Source: Corynebacterium auriscanis
GTDB taxonomy: Bacteria > Actinomycetota > Actinomycetes > Mycobacteriales > Mycobacteriaceae
DNA: 64,000 nt
NCBI RefSeq assembly: GCF_030408435.1
Contig: NZ_CP047046.1
Span: forward strand, 664,572 to 728,571
Direction: 5' to 3'
The notes under the pieces were generated by a model that worked only from the letters and a program-made list of their open reading frames with translations, was not told the origin of the DNA and made no database searches. Below are positions 56,221 through 64,000 of this stretch, piece by piece; position 1 is the first letter of the stretch, and every line of letters starts with the position of its first letter. The translations under genes were made by a program, and so were the position numbers.

Positions 56221-56759
56221 CCCACTTCATCTTTGGACCCCAGCTGAGCGCCGCTGAAGTAATGCCTATCCTTGAAGATCAAGGCGGGGACTTGATGTTC
56301 GGGGTCAGCGAGGTTGGGTGCTTGGAGGACGTCCGTTACCTCTGCGGCAATGAGCGTAGATTCACCTGCGCGAGCCGCATCGAGGATATTCACACGCAGG
56401 ACCGCACGTGAATTCGGCAAGAAAGGTTCGCCAGTCTCGGCTACCTGCCAGCCCTGCTCCTCGCTAAAACGATCTGGCGAGGGTTTGGCGAAGGATTTGG
56501 CGACGGAGGATTGGGCGTCGGAAAGAAAATGAACCAGTTGGCTTTCGGAACGCAAGATACGTTCGGCCGAGCCCGTGCGCTTCATGAATGAAAAACTGAT
56601 GGACAAGGGGTCCAAACTCAGCGATGCCACGCTGGACACGGTGATTCCCACAGGTTCGCCATCGACGGTTGCGGTAATGAGTGCAACGCCTGCGGGATGG
56701 CCCCTGAAAATATCGCGGAACGCGGCTTGTTGGTGGGCCGTGGGTTTCGACTGGGACAT
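56217..56759 (-). CDS. Flavin reductase-like protein (FMN-binding split barrel)
   Basis: 180 residues with the flavin-reductase fold. VALITATVDGEPVGITVSSVASLSLDP and the SERILRS and HFLSDAQ regions are typical of short-chain flavin reductases (HpaC/RutF-like), which supply reduced flavin to a two-component monooxygenase. A partner gene is not adjacent, although the LLM oxidoreductase at 45 kb would be a possible customer. The stop overlaps that of the HMA gene. Confidence 0.9.
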   Translation of the reverse strand: MSQSKPTAHQQAAFRDIFRGHPAGVALITATVDGEPVGITVSSVASLSLDPLSISFSFMKRTGSAERILRSESQLVHFLSDAQSSVAKSFAKPSPDRFSEEQGWQVAETGEPFLPNSRAVLRVNILDAARAGESTLIAAEVTDVLQAPNLADPEHQVPALIFKDRHYFSGAQLGSKDEVG

Positions 56760-56930
56760 CGCGTGTGAGCTTCCTCCGTGGTGCTAAATGAACGCGCTGC
56801 GGACAGGCGCTTGGATACCACTGTAGCCCTCCCGGGGAGGTTGTACGAGGAGCGCCGGATGAACAAGACGCTGAATGGTAGGAGGAGCGGATGAGGGTTG
56901 CGGTGGATGGGGCCAATGCTGCATGAACGA

Positions 56931-56964
56931 AACCCCGAGTGATTAGAAGGATCAACTCGGGGTT
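56931..56964. terminator. Hairpin downstream of tRNA-His
   Basis: Arms AACCCCGAGT and ACTCGGGGTT (complementary) lie about 10 bases after the tRNA-His 3' end on its strand, followed by TTTCGTT. On the plus strand the tail is TTAAAAATT. Likely a terminator for the tRNA. Confidence 0.6.
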
Positions 56965-56973
56965 AAAAATTGG

Positions 56974-57046
56974 GGTGGCTGACGGGACTCGAACCCGCGA
57001 CACCCAGGATCACAACCTGGTGCTCTACCAGCTGAACTACAGCCAC
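56974..57046 (-). tRNA. tRNA-His (anticodon GUG)
   Basis: On the minus strand: acceptor GTGGCTG pairing with CAGCCAC, anticodon GTG within the loop TTGTGAT, T-loop TTCGAGT and discriminator C. The base at 57047 supplies the extra G(-1) typical of tRNA-His. It is adjacent to orn as in other corynebacteria. Confidence 0.94.
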
Positions 57047-57141
57047 CATGGCATGTTTGATAGCTCTCAAACAGCGAATTTCATGTTAGACCACAATGAT
57101 GTATTTTCACAAAAACGCTGCTGAGAGCCATTTCAAGGGGA

Positions 57142-57789
57142 TTAAATAGGGTAATTCTCGCTAGCCGTCGCGGCTGCGTTGTGCACTTCTTCGCTTGAGG
57201 GGGACTCTGCGGGGAAAAGCGCCGCTCGGTAGTACGCCAGTTCGCGAATGGATTCTTTGATGTCAGCCAGTGCGCGGTGGGCCAGGCCTTTATCAGGCTG
57301 CCCGTTGTAGACCCGTGGGTACCAGCGACGCGCCAGTTCCTTGATGCTGGATACGTCGATCATCCGGTAGTGCAAGAACTCGTTGAGGTCCGGCATGTAG
57401 CGTGCGATGAAGGTGCGGTCCGTTGCGATCGAATTGCCAGCCAGTGGCGCCGTACGGCTGAGGGGGACGAATCGCTTGATGTACTCGAGCACGTGCTGCT
57501 CGGCTTCGGAGACGCTCAATGTGGATTCGCGGATTTGATCCGTTAGCCCAGAGTTGCCATGCATCTTCGACACGAAGCTATCCATCCGGGACAGTTCATC
57601 CTCGCTGGCATGTATGACCAGGTCAATGCCTTCATCGAGCAGGTTAAGGTTGGCATCCGTGACGATCGCGGCAATCTCCACCAGCACGTGTTGATCGGGA
57701 TCCAGCCCCGTCATTTCGCAATCCACCCATACAATGCGATCGTTTTTGGAAATCTGGTTTGGAGTGGTGTGCTCCGACGTGCTGGTCAT
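57142..57789 (-). CDS. orn: Oligoribonuclease
   Basis: 215 residues of the DEDDh exonuclease family. VDCEMTGLD carries the first Asp-Glu, and the later acidic residues lie in [10 protein letters not shown] and [12 protein letters not shown], with the histidine in LAHRAL. It degrades 2-5-nucleotide RNA fragments and so recycles cyclic-di-nucleotide products. It starts with an ATG and AAGGAG 12 bases away, and lies 43 bases after cmrA. Confidence 0.95.
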   Translation of the reverse strand: MTSTSEHTTPNQISKNDRIVWVDCEMTGLDPDQHVLVEIAAIVTDANLNLLDEGIDLVIHASEDELSRMDSFVSKMHGNSGLTDQIRESTLSVSEAEQHVLEYIKRFVPLSRTAPLAGNSIATDRTFIARYMPDLNEFLHYRMIDVSSIKELARRWYPRVYNGQPDKGLAHRALADIKESIRELAYYRAALFPAESPSSEEVHNAAATASENYPI

Positions 57790-57832
57790 GGGGGTTTCAA
57801 ACTCCTTTGGAGAGATGGTGAGGGAGGGGGGA

Positions 57833-58681
57833 CTACTTGGAATTCTGGGCTTTGGAGGCTTGTTCCTTGGCTACCTCTTGGGCCATCTTGGCGTATAACT
57901 TGGCCATGACCGGTGCGCTTAGCTTGCGCGGGATATAGGTAGACAAGGTGTTCATGATCTTGGACAGCGGCCCAGGGACGACACGCAATTTATTCGCAGC
58001 GAGAGCGTCGAGGGTTTCTACCGCGCAATCCTCGTAGGTTGTCCATACGAAATCAGGAGTGACCCGATCTACACCCGTGCGCTTTTCTTCTTCTTTGCGC
58101 GCCTCACGTACTGGTCCTGGTGCCAACAACGTGCACTTCACACCATGTTTCTTCAACTCGTAGTGAAGAGATTCGGTGTAGGTGTTCACCAGGGCCTTGG
58201 TACCCACGTACGTGGCATTACCGGGAATTGCCATGTTGCCAGCGGCTGATCCAACGTTGACGATCCCACCTTCCCGGCGGCTGACCATGCCCGGAATGAC
58301 CGCTGCGGTCAATTCGAAAAGTGCAGTGGCGTTGAGTTCAAACTGAGCGCGCTCGTAACCGTAGTCAAGATCCGCGAAATCGCCGAAGGTTGCGATGCCC
58401 GCGGAGTTGATAATGATGTGCACTGGAAGCTTCTGCAGTTCGCTAACGAGTTCGGTGCGGCTTGTGGCGTCGGAAAGATCAACGGAGCGAATTTGTACAT
58501 CGCGTTCCGGCAGTTGGTCGGCGATTGCCTGCATGGGGCCGGTGGAGCGAGCAACGAGTACAAGATCATGGCCTCGACGTCCCAGTTCCAAAGCCAAGGC
58601 TTCACCGATTCCCGAGGACGCGCCGGTGACAACCGCGTAGCTGCCAGGGCGTGGTGAGGGAAGTGAGTGCTCGGACGTCAT
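57833..58681 (-). CDS. cmrA: SDR-family mycolate reductase (CmrA-like)
   Basis: 282 residues of the short-chain dehydrogenase family, starting at the ATG with AAAGGAG nine bases upstream. The nucleotide motif is TGASSGIG, the catalytic Tyr-Lys is YVGTKAL and the Asn/Ser are in INSAGIA and VGSAAG. The size, the C-terminal extension with PRKLSAPVM and, above all, the position next to orn match CmrA, which reduces the beta-keto group of newly made mycolic acids in corynebacteria and mycobacteria. It therefore suggests this organism makes mycolates. I know the synteny from mycobacteria (Rv2509 near orn). Confidence 0.8.
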   Translation of the reverse strand: MTSEHSLPSPRPGSYAVVTGASSGIGEALALELGRRGHDLVLVARSTGPMQAIADQLPERDVQIRSVDLSDATSRTELVSELQKLPVHIIINSAGIATFGDFADLDYGYERAQFELNATALFELTAAVIPGMVSRREGGIVNVGSAAGNMAIPGNATYVGTKALVNTYTESLHYELKKHGVKCTLLAPGPVREARKEEEKRTGVDRVTPDFVWTTYEDCAVETLDALAANKLRVVPGPLSKIMNTLSTYIPRKLSAPVMAKLYAKMAQEVAKEQASKAQNSK

Positions 58682-58687
58682 TGACAA

Positions 58688-58992
58688 TTCTCCTTTAGGT
58701 GTAGCCAGCGGGTGGGGCGCCGGTTAGTGATTATGCAAACGTGAACCACCCACTAGGGTACAGCGATCGTGATGAAGGCAAAACGAACGAAAGGAGGGAG
58801 CAGCGGTGTGGCGCGGGCGGTGTCCAGGAGAACACAGCGGGTGGTGTCCAGGAGAACACGGCGGGCGGTTCTCCAGGAGAACATGGCGCCGGGCGGTGCT
58901 CTGTGGTGGGCAAAACGCCGTAACGTGAAAACGAAAGCGCCCGGCACTGGCTGTGCCGAAAATGGCGCAGCGGCGAGGGGCGAGAATTCGAC
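58688..58992. other. Intergenic region with 24-bp repeats between cmrA and rskA
   Basis: No gene is seen. Three repeats of about 24 bases, containing TGTCCAGGAGAACAC, start near 58821, 58845 and 58870. The region before 58750 holds the cmrA promoter area (AT-rich). A hairpin pairing GGCGCTTTCG-like bases near 58930 is weak. Confidence 0.6.
58817..58890. repeat. Three imperfect tandem repeats of 24-25 bp
   Basis: Units contain TGTCCAGGAGAACAC (twice, 24 bases apart) and TCTCCAGGAGAACAT (25 bases later), each followed by a GGCG-rich stretch. The inner TGTCCAGGAGAACA has partial dyad symmetry, but no binding protein can be named. Confidence 0.8.
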
Positions 58993-59724
58993 CTAAGAGA
59001 CGTCCTCGGAGGACAACATCTGCCCCGATGGGGACTGACTGCCGGTGCCGGGTTCTTCCGTGATGGTGACGCGCATGGTGCCCGCGGGCAGGGGCATCCA
59101 GACATCGGAGTGAGGGTTGCGGTCAATCACGCCCGCAGATTTAGCTGTGCCGTCGCTCATGATTGCCCAAACTTGTGCACCCATGCCGTCATCGACGGAA
59201 GGGGTGCCTTGGACCATAGCGCCAGCTTTACCCATCGTGTCGCTTGCAACGATCGCGATGGACATTCCGTGGCCATTGATATCTGCGGTGCGGAGGTCTT
59301 TTGCCGCCATGATGTCGTGCATTTGGTCCACCCCGGTGGCAGGGCCCGTGGGGGTATGCGATGGGGAAGTGGGTTGTTCTGCCACGGTGTTTTGTTCTGA
59401 CTGGTTGGTCAGCTGCGGGAGAACCACCATGCTTCCAGCCAGAATCGCTACGGTGGCCGCGGCGAGGAGGATTAACCCTCGACGCGGTTGGGCCTTGAAA
59501 TCTGGCTGCGGGGTGGGCTCGGTAAAAGTGGGCCCGTTAGGGGTAGGCCCAGTAGATGTGGGCCCGGTTGGGGTGAGTTCGGTCGGGGTGGGTTCACCGG
59601 GCGCAATGCCGCCAGGAACCACCCGTGCATCTTCTTCATCAATGTGTTTCATGATGGATGCGAAGAGGTCTTCCGAGGGCTCGAGGGGTTCAGGTGCGCG
59701 GTTGAGTGCGTCTTCAGTGTTCAC
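58993..59724 (-). CDS. rskA: RskA-like anti-sigma factor
   Basis: 243 residues, GTG start overlapping the sigK stop as GTGA. The N-terminal domain (residues 1-40) binds the sigma factor. A Thr/Pro-rich spacer follows, with TPTGP-type units, then one transmembrane helix (GLILLAAATVAILAGSMVV) and an extracytoplasmic RskA domain (VWAIMSDGTAKSAGVIDR). In M. tuberculosis RskA holds SigK at the membrane until it is cut. The proline-threonine stretch is of low complexity. Confidence 0.88.
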   Translation of the reverse strand: MNTEDALNRAPEPLEPSEDLFASIMKHIDEEDARVVPGGIAPGEPTPTELTPTGPTSTGPTPNGPTFTEPTPQPDFKAQPRRGLILLAAATVAILAGSMVVLPQLTNQSEQNTVAEQPTSPSHTPTGPATGVDQMHDIMAAKDLRTADINGHGMSIAIVASDTMGKAGAMVQGTPSVDDGMGAQVWAIMSDGTAKSAGVIDRNPHSDVWMPLPAGTMRVTITEEPGTGSQSPSGQMLSSEDVS

Positions 59725-60299
59725 TGGGTGATCCCCCTCTCGGAAAGTAGTGAGGCGAGTCGCTTCATCCCGTTACGCACGCGAGTTTTCGCGGTGCCCA
59801 GCGGAATCTGATTTAGTTCGGCGATCTCGTTATGACTTAGGCCTTGATAGTAGGACAAGATGACCGCGGTGCGATTGGGCTCACCGATATCATCGATTGC
59901 CTGCCGGATTTCCGCACGCTCAGCTGCAGCTTCTGCGTTATCGGCCGGAGACGCGGGGCCGGGGTTAGCTAGGTTGAGCTCAAAATCGCGATGATCCCTT
60001 GCCTGGGAAGCTCGATCAGATCGCAATCGATCGATGGCCCGGGATCGGGTGAGGCGGAGCACCCAGGATTTAGCCCCTCCGCGACCAGCATCAAAATCCC
60101 CAGCTTTGCGCCAAATCTCCACGAAGACTTCCTGGGTGACTTCTTCTGCTGCAGCGCGATCGTTGAGGATGTAAAACGCGAGGCCTAAAACATTGCCGCT
60201 CAGACGTCGGTAGAGATCTTCGAAGGCGCGTTTATCGCCCCGAGAGACCCGCCCCAAGAGGGCGCTTTCAATCTCGACCGAATCTTTCACGATGATCAA
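59721..60299 (-). CDS. sigK: ECF RNA polymerase sigma factor, SigK-like
   Basis: 192 residues. Region 2 (AFYILNDRAAAEEVTQEVFVEIWRK) and region 4 (LSHNEIAELNQIPLGTAKTRVRNGMKRL) of an ECF sigma factor are clear. It is coupled to rskA. The TTG at 60299 is the longest start; a GTG at 60290 is also possible. Its neighbours, a lipoprotein gene and a divergent dipZ, recall the SigK regulon of mycobacteria, where mpt83, mpt70 and dipZ are controlled by SigK. This is inferred from synteny. Confidence 0.88.
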   Translation of the reverse strand: MIIVKDSVEIESALLGRVSRGDKRAFEDLYRRLSGNVLGLAFYILNDRAAAEEVTQEVFVEIWRKAGDFDAGRGGAKSWVLRLTRSRAIDRLRSDRASQARDHRDFELNLANPGPASPADNAEAAAERAEIRQAIDDIGEPNRTAVILSYYQGLSHNEIAELNQIPLGTAKTRVRNGMKRLASLLSERGITQ

Positions 60300-60342
60300 T
60301 GTTAGACCCTACGCAGTCTGGCACATGGGAAAAGGACTACTT

Positions 60343-60711
60343 TTACATGCCGTCTTTCATGCCATCCTTCATCTCGCCGGCCTTATCGCCCATCTTGTCG
60401 GTCATCTGACCGCCCTCTTTACTCATCTTGTCCTTCATACCATCGGCCTTTTCGCCCATTTTGTCCATGGCATCGGAAGGCTTCATGCTGTCAGAGCCCT
60501 CCATCTTGTCACCCTCCATCTTGTCGGAAGGCTTCATGGAACCGGACTCGGACATGGAATCGGAAGGCTGCATCATGGAGCTAGAAGGCGCCATGGAACC
60601 CGAGGGCTCCATCTTGGAATCATCTGCACCCTTGTCGTTGCAGGCAGCCAGGCCAACAGCCATGGTGGCGCATGCGGCGATGGTCACGGCTTTTTTAGTG
60701 AAACGAGTCAT
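60343..60711 (-). CDS. Methionine/lysine-rich lipoprotein with repeats
   Basis: 122 residues. The lipobox is VGLAAC (Cys24) after a normal signal peptide, so it should be a surface lipoprotein. The mature part is almost wholly made of short repeats of SDSMKP, MKPSD, DKMEG and MKDGM types, with very many Met and no Cys. Methionine-rich surface proteins may bind Cu(I), but that is inference. It resembles the MXKDX-type repeat proteins. GGAGG lies eight bases upstream. It precedes sigK and rskA on the same strand by 43 bases and is divergent from dipZ. Confidence 0.8.
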   Translation of the reverse strand: MTRFTKKAVTIAACATMAVGLAACNDKGADDSKMEPSGSMAPSSSMMQPSDSMSESGSMKPSDKMEGDKMEGSDSMKPSDAMDKMGEKADGMKDKMSKEGGQMTDKMGDKAGEMKDGMKDGM

Positions 60712-60975
60712 GGGATTTTCCTCCAAAGAAAACGAAATGTTCAAAACGTAATCGTGACAACTGTCGAGCTGCCATTGAAAGCGCGGATAAAGCGCTCTCA
60801 TACAGCACTACGGAGCAGACGGGCGGGGTGGATTGCAAGAGAGCAAAATTATTTTTCTTTTGTTTTGCGCAATCCAAAAGTGGGGCACGCTCCGAACACC
60901 TGACTAGACACGGGCGAATGAATGCCAAAGCGTTAGATCGCCCATCAAGCCGTTGAATCTTTGAAAGGAACCCCC

Positions 60976-62712
60976 ATGGACTTAGTGCTGGTCGGGCTGC
61001 TCGGAGGGTTGATCACAGGAATCTCGCCGTGCATTCTCCCTGTACTGCCCATTGTCTTTACAGTCGTGACCTCTCAAGGCCGTAAACCAGTGCCAGTGGT
61101 GGCCGGAATAGTGCTCAGCTTTTCCGTTATTACATTGCTGGGGACCAGTCTGCTTTCAGCCCTCGACCTCCCCCATTCCACCATCCGGTGGGTAGGTATC
61201 GGCATGCTGGTTATCTTGGGCTTGTCGATGATGATTCCTCCTTTGGGCGACGCCATCGCTAAACCTTTCCTCGCTATCCCCAAGCCCACGTTTTTGCAAA
61301 ACAAAACGAAGAACAAAGGCGGTTTGGCCGTTGGACTAGCGCTAGGTGCTGTCTACGCACCATGTGCCGGACCAGTTCTCGCGGCAGTTACTGTTGCCGG
61401 CGCCACCGGTGAAGTGGGGTGGCCAACCGTCATCCTGACTTTGTCCTTCGCCGTGGGGGCTGCCATCCCCTTGCTGTTTTTCGCCATGGCAGGTGATAAA
61501 GCCGGTGATAAAGTTTCCGCGGTGCAGCGCCGGACCAAAGGGTTTTCCGTGGTTTCGGGCCTCATCACCATTGCCCTCGCAGTTGCCCTAGCTTTTGATG
61601 CACCGGCGGCATTGCAAAGGACGTTGCCCGACTGGTCCCAGGGACTGCAGGCCAAGTTCAATAATGACGAGCGCGTGCGGGACACGGTCGACTCAGTCCG
61701 AGCTGCAGGAGGCGCCGGGAGCACAGGCGGGAATTTGGAAAACTGCCGGGCGTCGGGAAATAAAGGCCTGCAAGAGTGCGGCGAGGCACCCGAGCTAGAA
61801 GGGCTAACCGGGTGGTTTAATACCGATAAGCCGGTTGATCTGAAGCAATCCGGCACCGTGAAGTTTGTGGACTTTTGGGCCTATGCGTGCATCAATTGCC
61901 AGCGTGCGAATAAGCATGTTACGGCGCTGTATGACCATTATCGCGAAGCCGGATTAACGGTCGTTGGAGTGCATGCGCCGGAATATAGTTTCGAAAGGGA
62001 CCTAGAAAACGTCAAGGCTGCGGCACGCGAACAAGGAATCCACTATCCGGTCGCGCAGGATAACGACTTTAAGACGTGGCGGAATTACCACAATCAATAC
62101 TGGCCAGCACATTACCTGGTGGATGGCAAAGGTCATGTTCGCTCCATTCACGAAGGTGAAGGCCAGTATGCGGAAACAGAGCACATGGTGCGAGAACTGC
62201 TGAAGGAAGCCAACCCCGATGTGCAGTTGCCGGAACCCCTCAATAACGAGGAAGTAGCTACCGTTCAAGATCGCAATCCCGAGACCTATCTGGGATATGA
62301 ACGCGCCGAGTATTTCGCTAATTCGAAACAGGAATACCGCAAGGGAACACGCACTTTTACTGCAGTGCCAAACTTGGAGTTTCCCAACTACACATTGGAA
62401 GGGGAGTGGACTATCGGCCCCGATTTCATCCGAGCAGGTAAGGCTGCGAAATTACGATTGAATTACCGCGCCGGGTTGGTACAGATAGTGGCCTCTGGAG
62501 GGGAAGGGGCCGGCCAGGCAGGGCAATCGAGCGGAGCCGCGGGCGGGAAATCTGGACGCGCGGGGATCACCGTAGATGGAGTGCAACACAACTTGCCGGC
62601 CACGCCTGGCACGATCGATATCGCCGGAAAGCCTGGAGGGGAGAAGCGGGAAGGTGTGTTGGAGATCGATGTGGCCCCTGGAGTGGTGCTGCATTCGATG
62701 ACGTTCGGGTAG
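60976..62712 (+). CDS. dipZ: DipZ: CcdA-thioredoxin fusion, cytochrome c biogenesis/disulfide reduction
   Basis: About 578 residues from the ATG at 60976 (GAAAGGAACC upstream). Residues of about 1-220 form the CcdA/DsbD-like membrane domain with GISPCILPVLP and VYAPCAGPVLA, each holding one of the electron-relay cysteines. Residues of about 260-420 form an extracytoplasmic thioredoxin domain with active site Cys305-Ile-Asn-Cys308. The C-terminal part is a beta-rich domain with a glycine-rich insert. It passes reducing power across the membrane to exported proteins. It is divergent from the sigK-linked lipoprotein gene, as in mycobacteria. Confidence 0.93.
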   Translation: MDLVLVGLLGGLITGISPCILPVLPIVFTVVTSQGRKPVPVVAGIVLSFSVITLLGTSLLSALDLPHSTIRWVGIGMLVILGLSMMIPPLGDAIAKPFLAIPKPTFLQNKTKNKGGLAVGLALGAVYAPCAGPVLAAVTVAGATGEVGWPTVILTLSFAVGAAIPLLFFAMAGDKAGDKVSAVQRRTKGFSVVSGLITIALAVALAFDAPAALQRTLPDWSQGLQAKFNNDERVRDTVDSVRAAGGAGSTGGNLENCRASGNKGLQECGEAPELEGLTGWFNTDKPVDLKQSGTVKFVDFWAYACINCQRANKHVTALYDHYREAGLTVVGVHAPEYSFERDLENVKAAAREQGIHYPVAQDNDFKTWRNYHNQYWPAHYLVDGKGHVRSIHEGEGQYAETEHMVRELLKEANPDVQLPEPLNNEEVATVQDRNPETYLGYERAEYFANSKQEYRKGTRTFTAVPNLEFPNYTLEGEWTIGPDFIRAGKAAKLRLNYRAGLVQIVASGGEGAGQAGQSSGAAGGKSGRAGITVDGVQHNLPATPGTIDIAGKPGGEKREGVLEIDVAPGVVLHSMTFG

Positions 62713-62745
62713 AAGCACGAAGTACCTGGTGCCCGAAAGACCTGG

Positions 62746-62819
62746 TGCCCCCGGCAGGACTCGAACCCGCGACACAAGGGGTAGAAACCCTCTGCTCTAA
62801 TCCGCTGAGCTACGGAGGC
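62746..62819 (-). tRNA. tRNA-Arg (anticodon UCU)
   Basis: On the minus strand: acceptor GCCTCCG pairing (with one G-U) with CGGGGGC, anticodon TCT within the loop TTTCTAC, T-loop TTCGAGT and discriminator A. The CCA is not encoded. Confidence 0.92.
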
Positions 62820-62983
62820 TGACAAGTTCTGTCCCTCACGTATCGGAACAGAACGCTACTTAGATTAACCCACCAGCTCCCTCTATGGCGGAGGGAGGTC
62901 GGGCTAAGCCAGCCAGTGGTTAGTGCTGTTACCCGCGTCTCAAGAAATCGGAATTCGCGCGTTACGGCGGTAATGTCAGGGGC

Positions 62984-64000
62984 ATGTCTGAGACTGGCAA
63001 TGCGACTTCATCTACAACGACGGGCGCGGAAGAATCGTCGACTCGCGACTTGGTGGATAAGAACACCGCTGCCAAGAAGCGTACCTCCGCTAAGCCCACG
63101 CTGTTTTACGTGGTGGCGGCAGTTGTCGCCGGCATCGTCGGCGCCGCGATCGGGTATAGCTTTCTGGGGGAATCCCTAGCGATTCTCGGTATTCCAGATC
63201 CCGGAGAGCTCACGACCATCGGGTTGCCGTTTGTGCGCTCGGCCGTGACGTTGGTGGCGTTCCTGGGGATTGGCTCGTTCATGATGGCCGCGTTCGGGGC
63301 GCCGCCTCGTAAGGACGGCTACCTGGACCTTGACGGGTACAAGGCCTCGCGAACAGGCACGTGGTCCATGGTCGTGTGGGGTTTGGGTGCGCTGGCTCTA
63401 GTACCGCTGTACTTATCGGATGTGTCTGGCCAGCCGCTGTCGGTCGCGGTGGATCCCACTTTCTGGGAAACTGCCCTGTCCCAGGTCAGTGCCGCTCGCG
63501 TGTGGTTATGGGTCGCGGCGTTTGCCTTCGTTGTGGCCATTTTCTCTGCCACAACGCGCAAGTGGATTTGGCAGCCGGTTTATTTTGCCATCTCGATTCT
63601 TTCGCTCATTCCCCTCGGCTTGGAAGGGCACTCCGCCAGCGGTGGCAACCATGACTATGGTGTGAATTCCTTGTTGTGGCACCTCGTCCTCACGGCGGTG
63701 TGGGTTGGTGGTCTGATGGCCTTGGTTGCCCATGCTAAACGTCGGGGCGAGCACCTCGCTGTCATTGTGGAGCGTTATAGCTTTATCGCGTTGTGCGCAA
63801 TCATCGGCATTGCTATCTCTGGGCTTATCAATGCGGCTATCCGCCTGAAATTCTCTGAGTGGTTCACCACTCAATATGGGCTGGTTATCACGGCGAAGGC
63901 TGTCCTTACAATTGTTTTGGCCTACTGTGGTTGGTTACATCGTCGCAAGGTTATTCCTTTACTTCAGGCTGCAGAGGCCAAGGGTGATCGCACATCTATT
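62984..64000 (+). CDS. CopD/CtaG-like membrane protein, 5' part only
   Basis: The frame is open from the ATG at 62984 to the window edge (339 codons) and continues beyond. A hydrophilic N-terminal part of about 45 residues is followed by at least seven transmembrane helices. A histidine in LEGHSASGGNHDYGVNSLLWHLVLTAVWVGG matches CopD-type copper transport proteins. In actinobacteria a two-domain CopD-CtaG protein of over 600 residues works in copper handling and cytochrome oxidase assembly. That identity is likely but the second domain is not visible. The Shine-Dalgarno (CAGGGGC) is close to the ATG. Confidence 0.8.
   Translation, partial: MSETGNATSSTTTGAEESSTRDLVDKNTAAKKRTSAKPTLFYVVAAVVAGIVGAAIGYSFLGESLAILGIPDPGELTTIGLPFVRSAVTLVAFLGIGSFMMAAFGAPPRKDGYLDLDGYKASRTGTWSMVVWGLGALALVPLYLSDVSGQPLSVAVDPTFWETALSQVSAARVWLWVAAFAFVVAIFSATTRKWIWQPVYFAISILSLIPLGLEGHSASGGNHDYGVNSLLWHLVLTAVWVGGLMALVAHAKRRGEHLAVIVERYSFIALCAIIGIAISGLINAAIRLKFSEWFTTQYGLVITAKAVLTIVLAYCGWLHRRKVIPLLQAAEAKGDRTSI

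Overview
The window reads as a chromosomal segment of a mycolate-containing Corynebacterium of moderately high GC content. Support comes from the class Ib ribonucleotide reductase genes with a ferritin gene between nrdE and nrdF, from the run ctaD-serB, pncB/clpS/DUF2017/P1 peptidase/rhomboid/murI/rph/rdgB, from an orn-cmrA pair beside tRNA-His, from a SigK/RskA/DipZ block, and from a Spa-type sortase-assembled pilus locus. I cannot name the species from sequence alone.

Layout. 1-5.2 kb: the 3' end of a tRNA, then a small accessory metabolic block: zinc alcohol dehydrogenase, Lrp/AsnC regulator with two helix-turn-helix domains, 14-helix MFS transporter and an ACMSD-like amidohydrolase. 5.4-16.7 kb: a complete pilus operon. 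Major pilin, class C sortase, basal pilin, a 2085-residue tip adhesin and a second class C sortase follow one another, with start/stop overlaps at three of the four junctions. 16.9-18.9 kb: VKOR-family protein, nadE and a cysteine-free L36 gene (rpmJ). 19.2-24.9 kb: nrdHIE, ftn and nrdF, with two good NrdR-box candidates before nrdH and a DtxR-box candidate before ftn. 25-46 kb: conserved housekeeping genes (ctaD, serB, an acyl-CoA ligase, dinG, pncB, clpS, DUF2017, P1 peptidase, rhomboid, murI, MBL hydrolase, rph, rdgB, M20 peptidase, small membrane proteins, tRNA-Leu, bcp, DUF3618, AbrB-type transporter, LLM oxidoreductase).

46.2-53 kb: an accessory island ending at tRNA-Lys. It holds a secreted trypsin-like protease, a decayed ISL3-type transposase, a truncated DNA methyltransferase with a linked hypothetical gene, an operon of two secreted proteins and one acidic cytosolic protein, a broken partial copy of one of these genes, and an IS3-type element. 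The first gene of the three-gene operon has the cysteine spacing of the tendamistat (alpha-amylase inhibitor) fold. I consider this trio the best candidate for an undescribed system here.

53.5-64 kb: an L,D-transpeptidase lipoprotein with a His/Asp-repeat N-terminal tail, a crtB-like gene overlapping its 3' end, a copper-chaperone-like HMA protein, a flavin reductase, tRNA-His, orn, cmrA, then rskA, sigK and a methionine-rich lipoprotein gene divergent from dipZ, tRNA-Arg and the start of a CopD/CtaG-like membrane protein.

Short tandem repeats (24-72 bp units) occur repeatedly between genes. At least three (after ftn, bcp and the secreted protease) appear to have duplicated the last codons of the neighbouring gene. 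A near-perfect 25-bp inverted repeat lies before rph. Starts were adjusted where a Shine-Dalgarno sequence or family length favoured a downstream codon.
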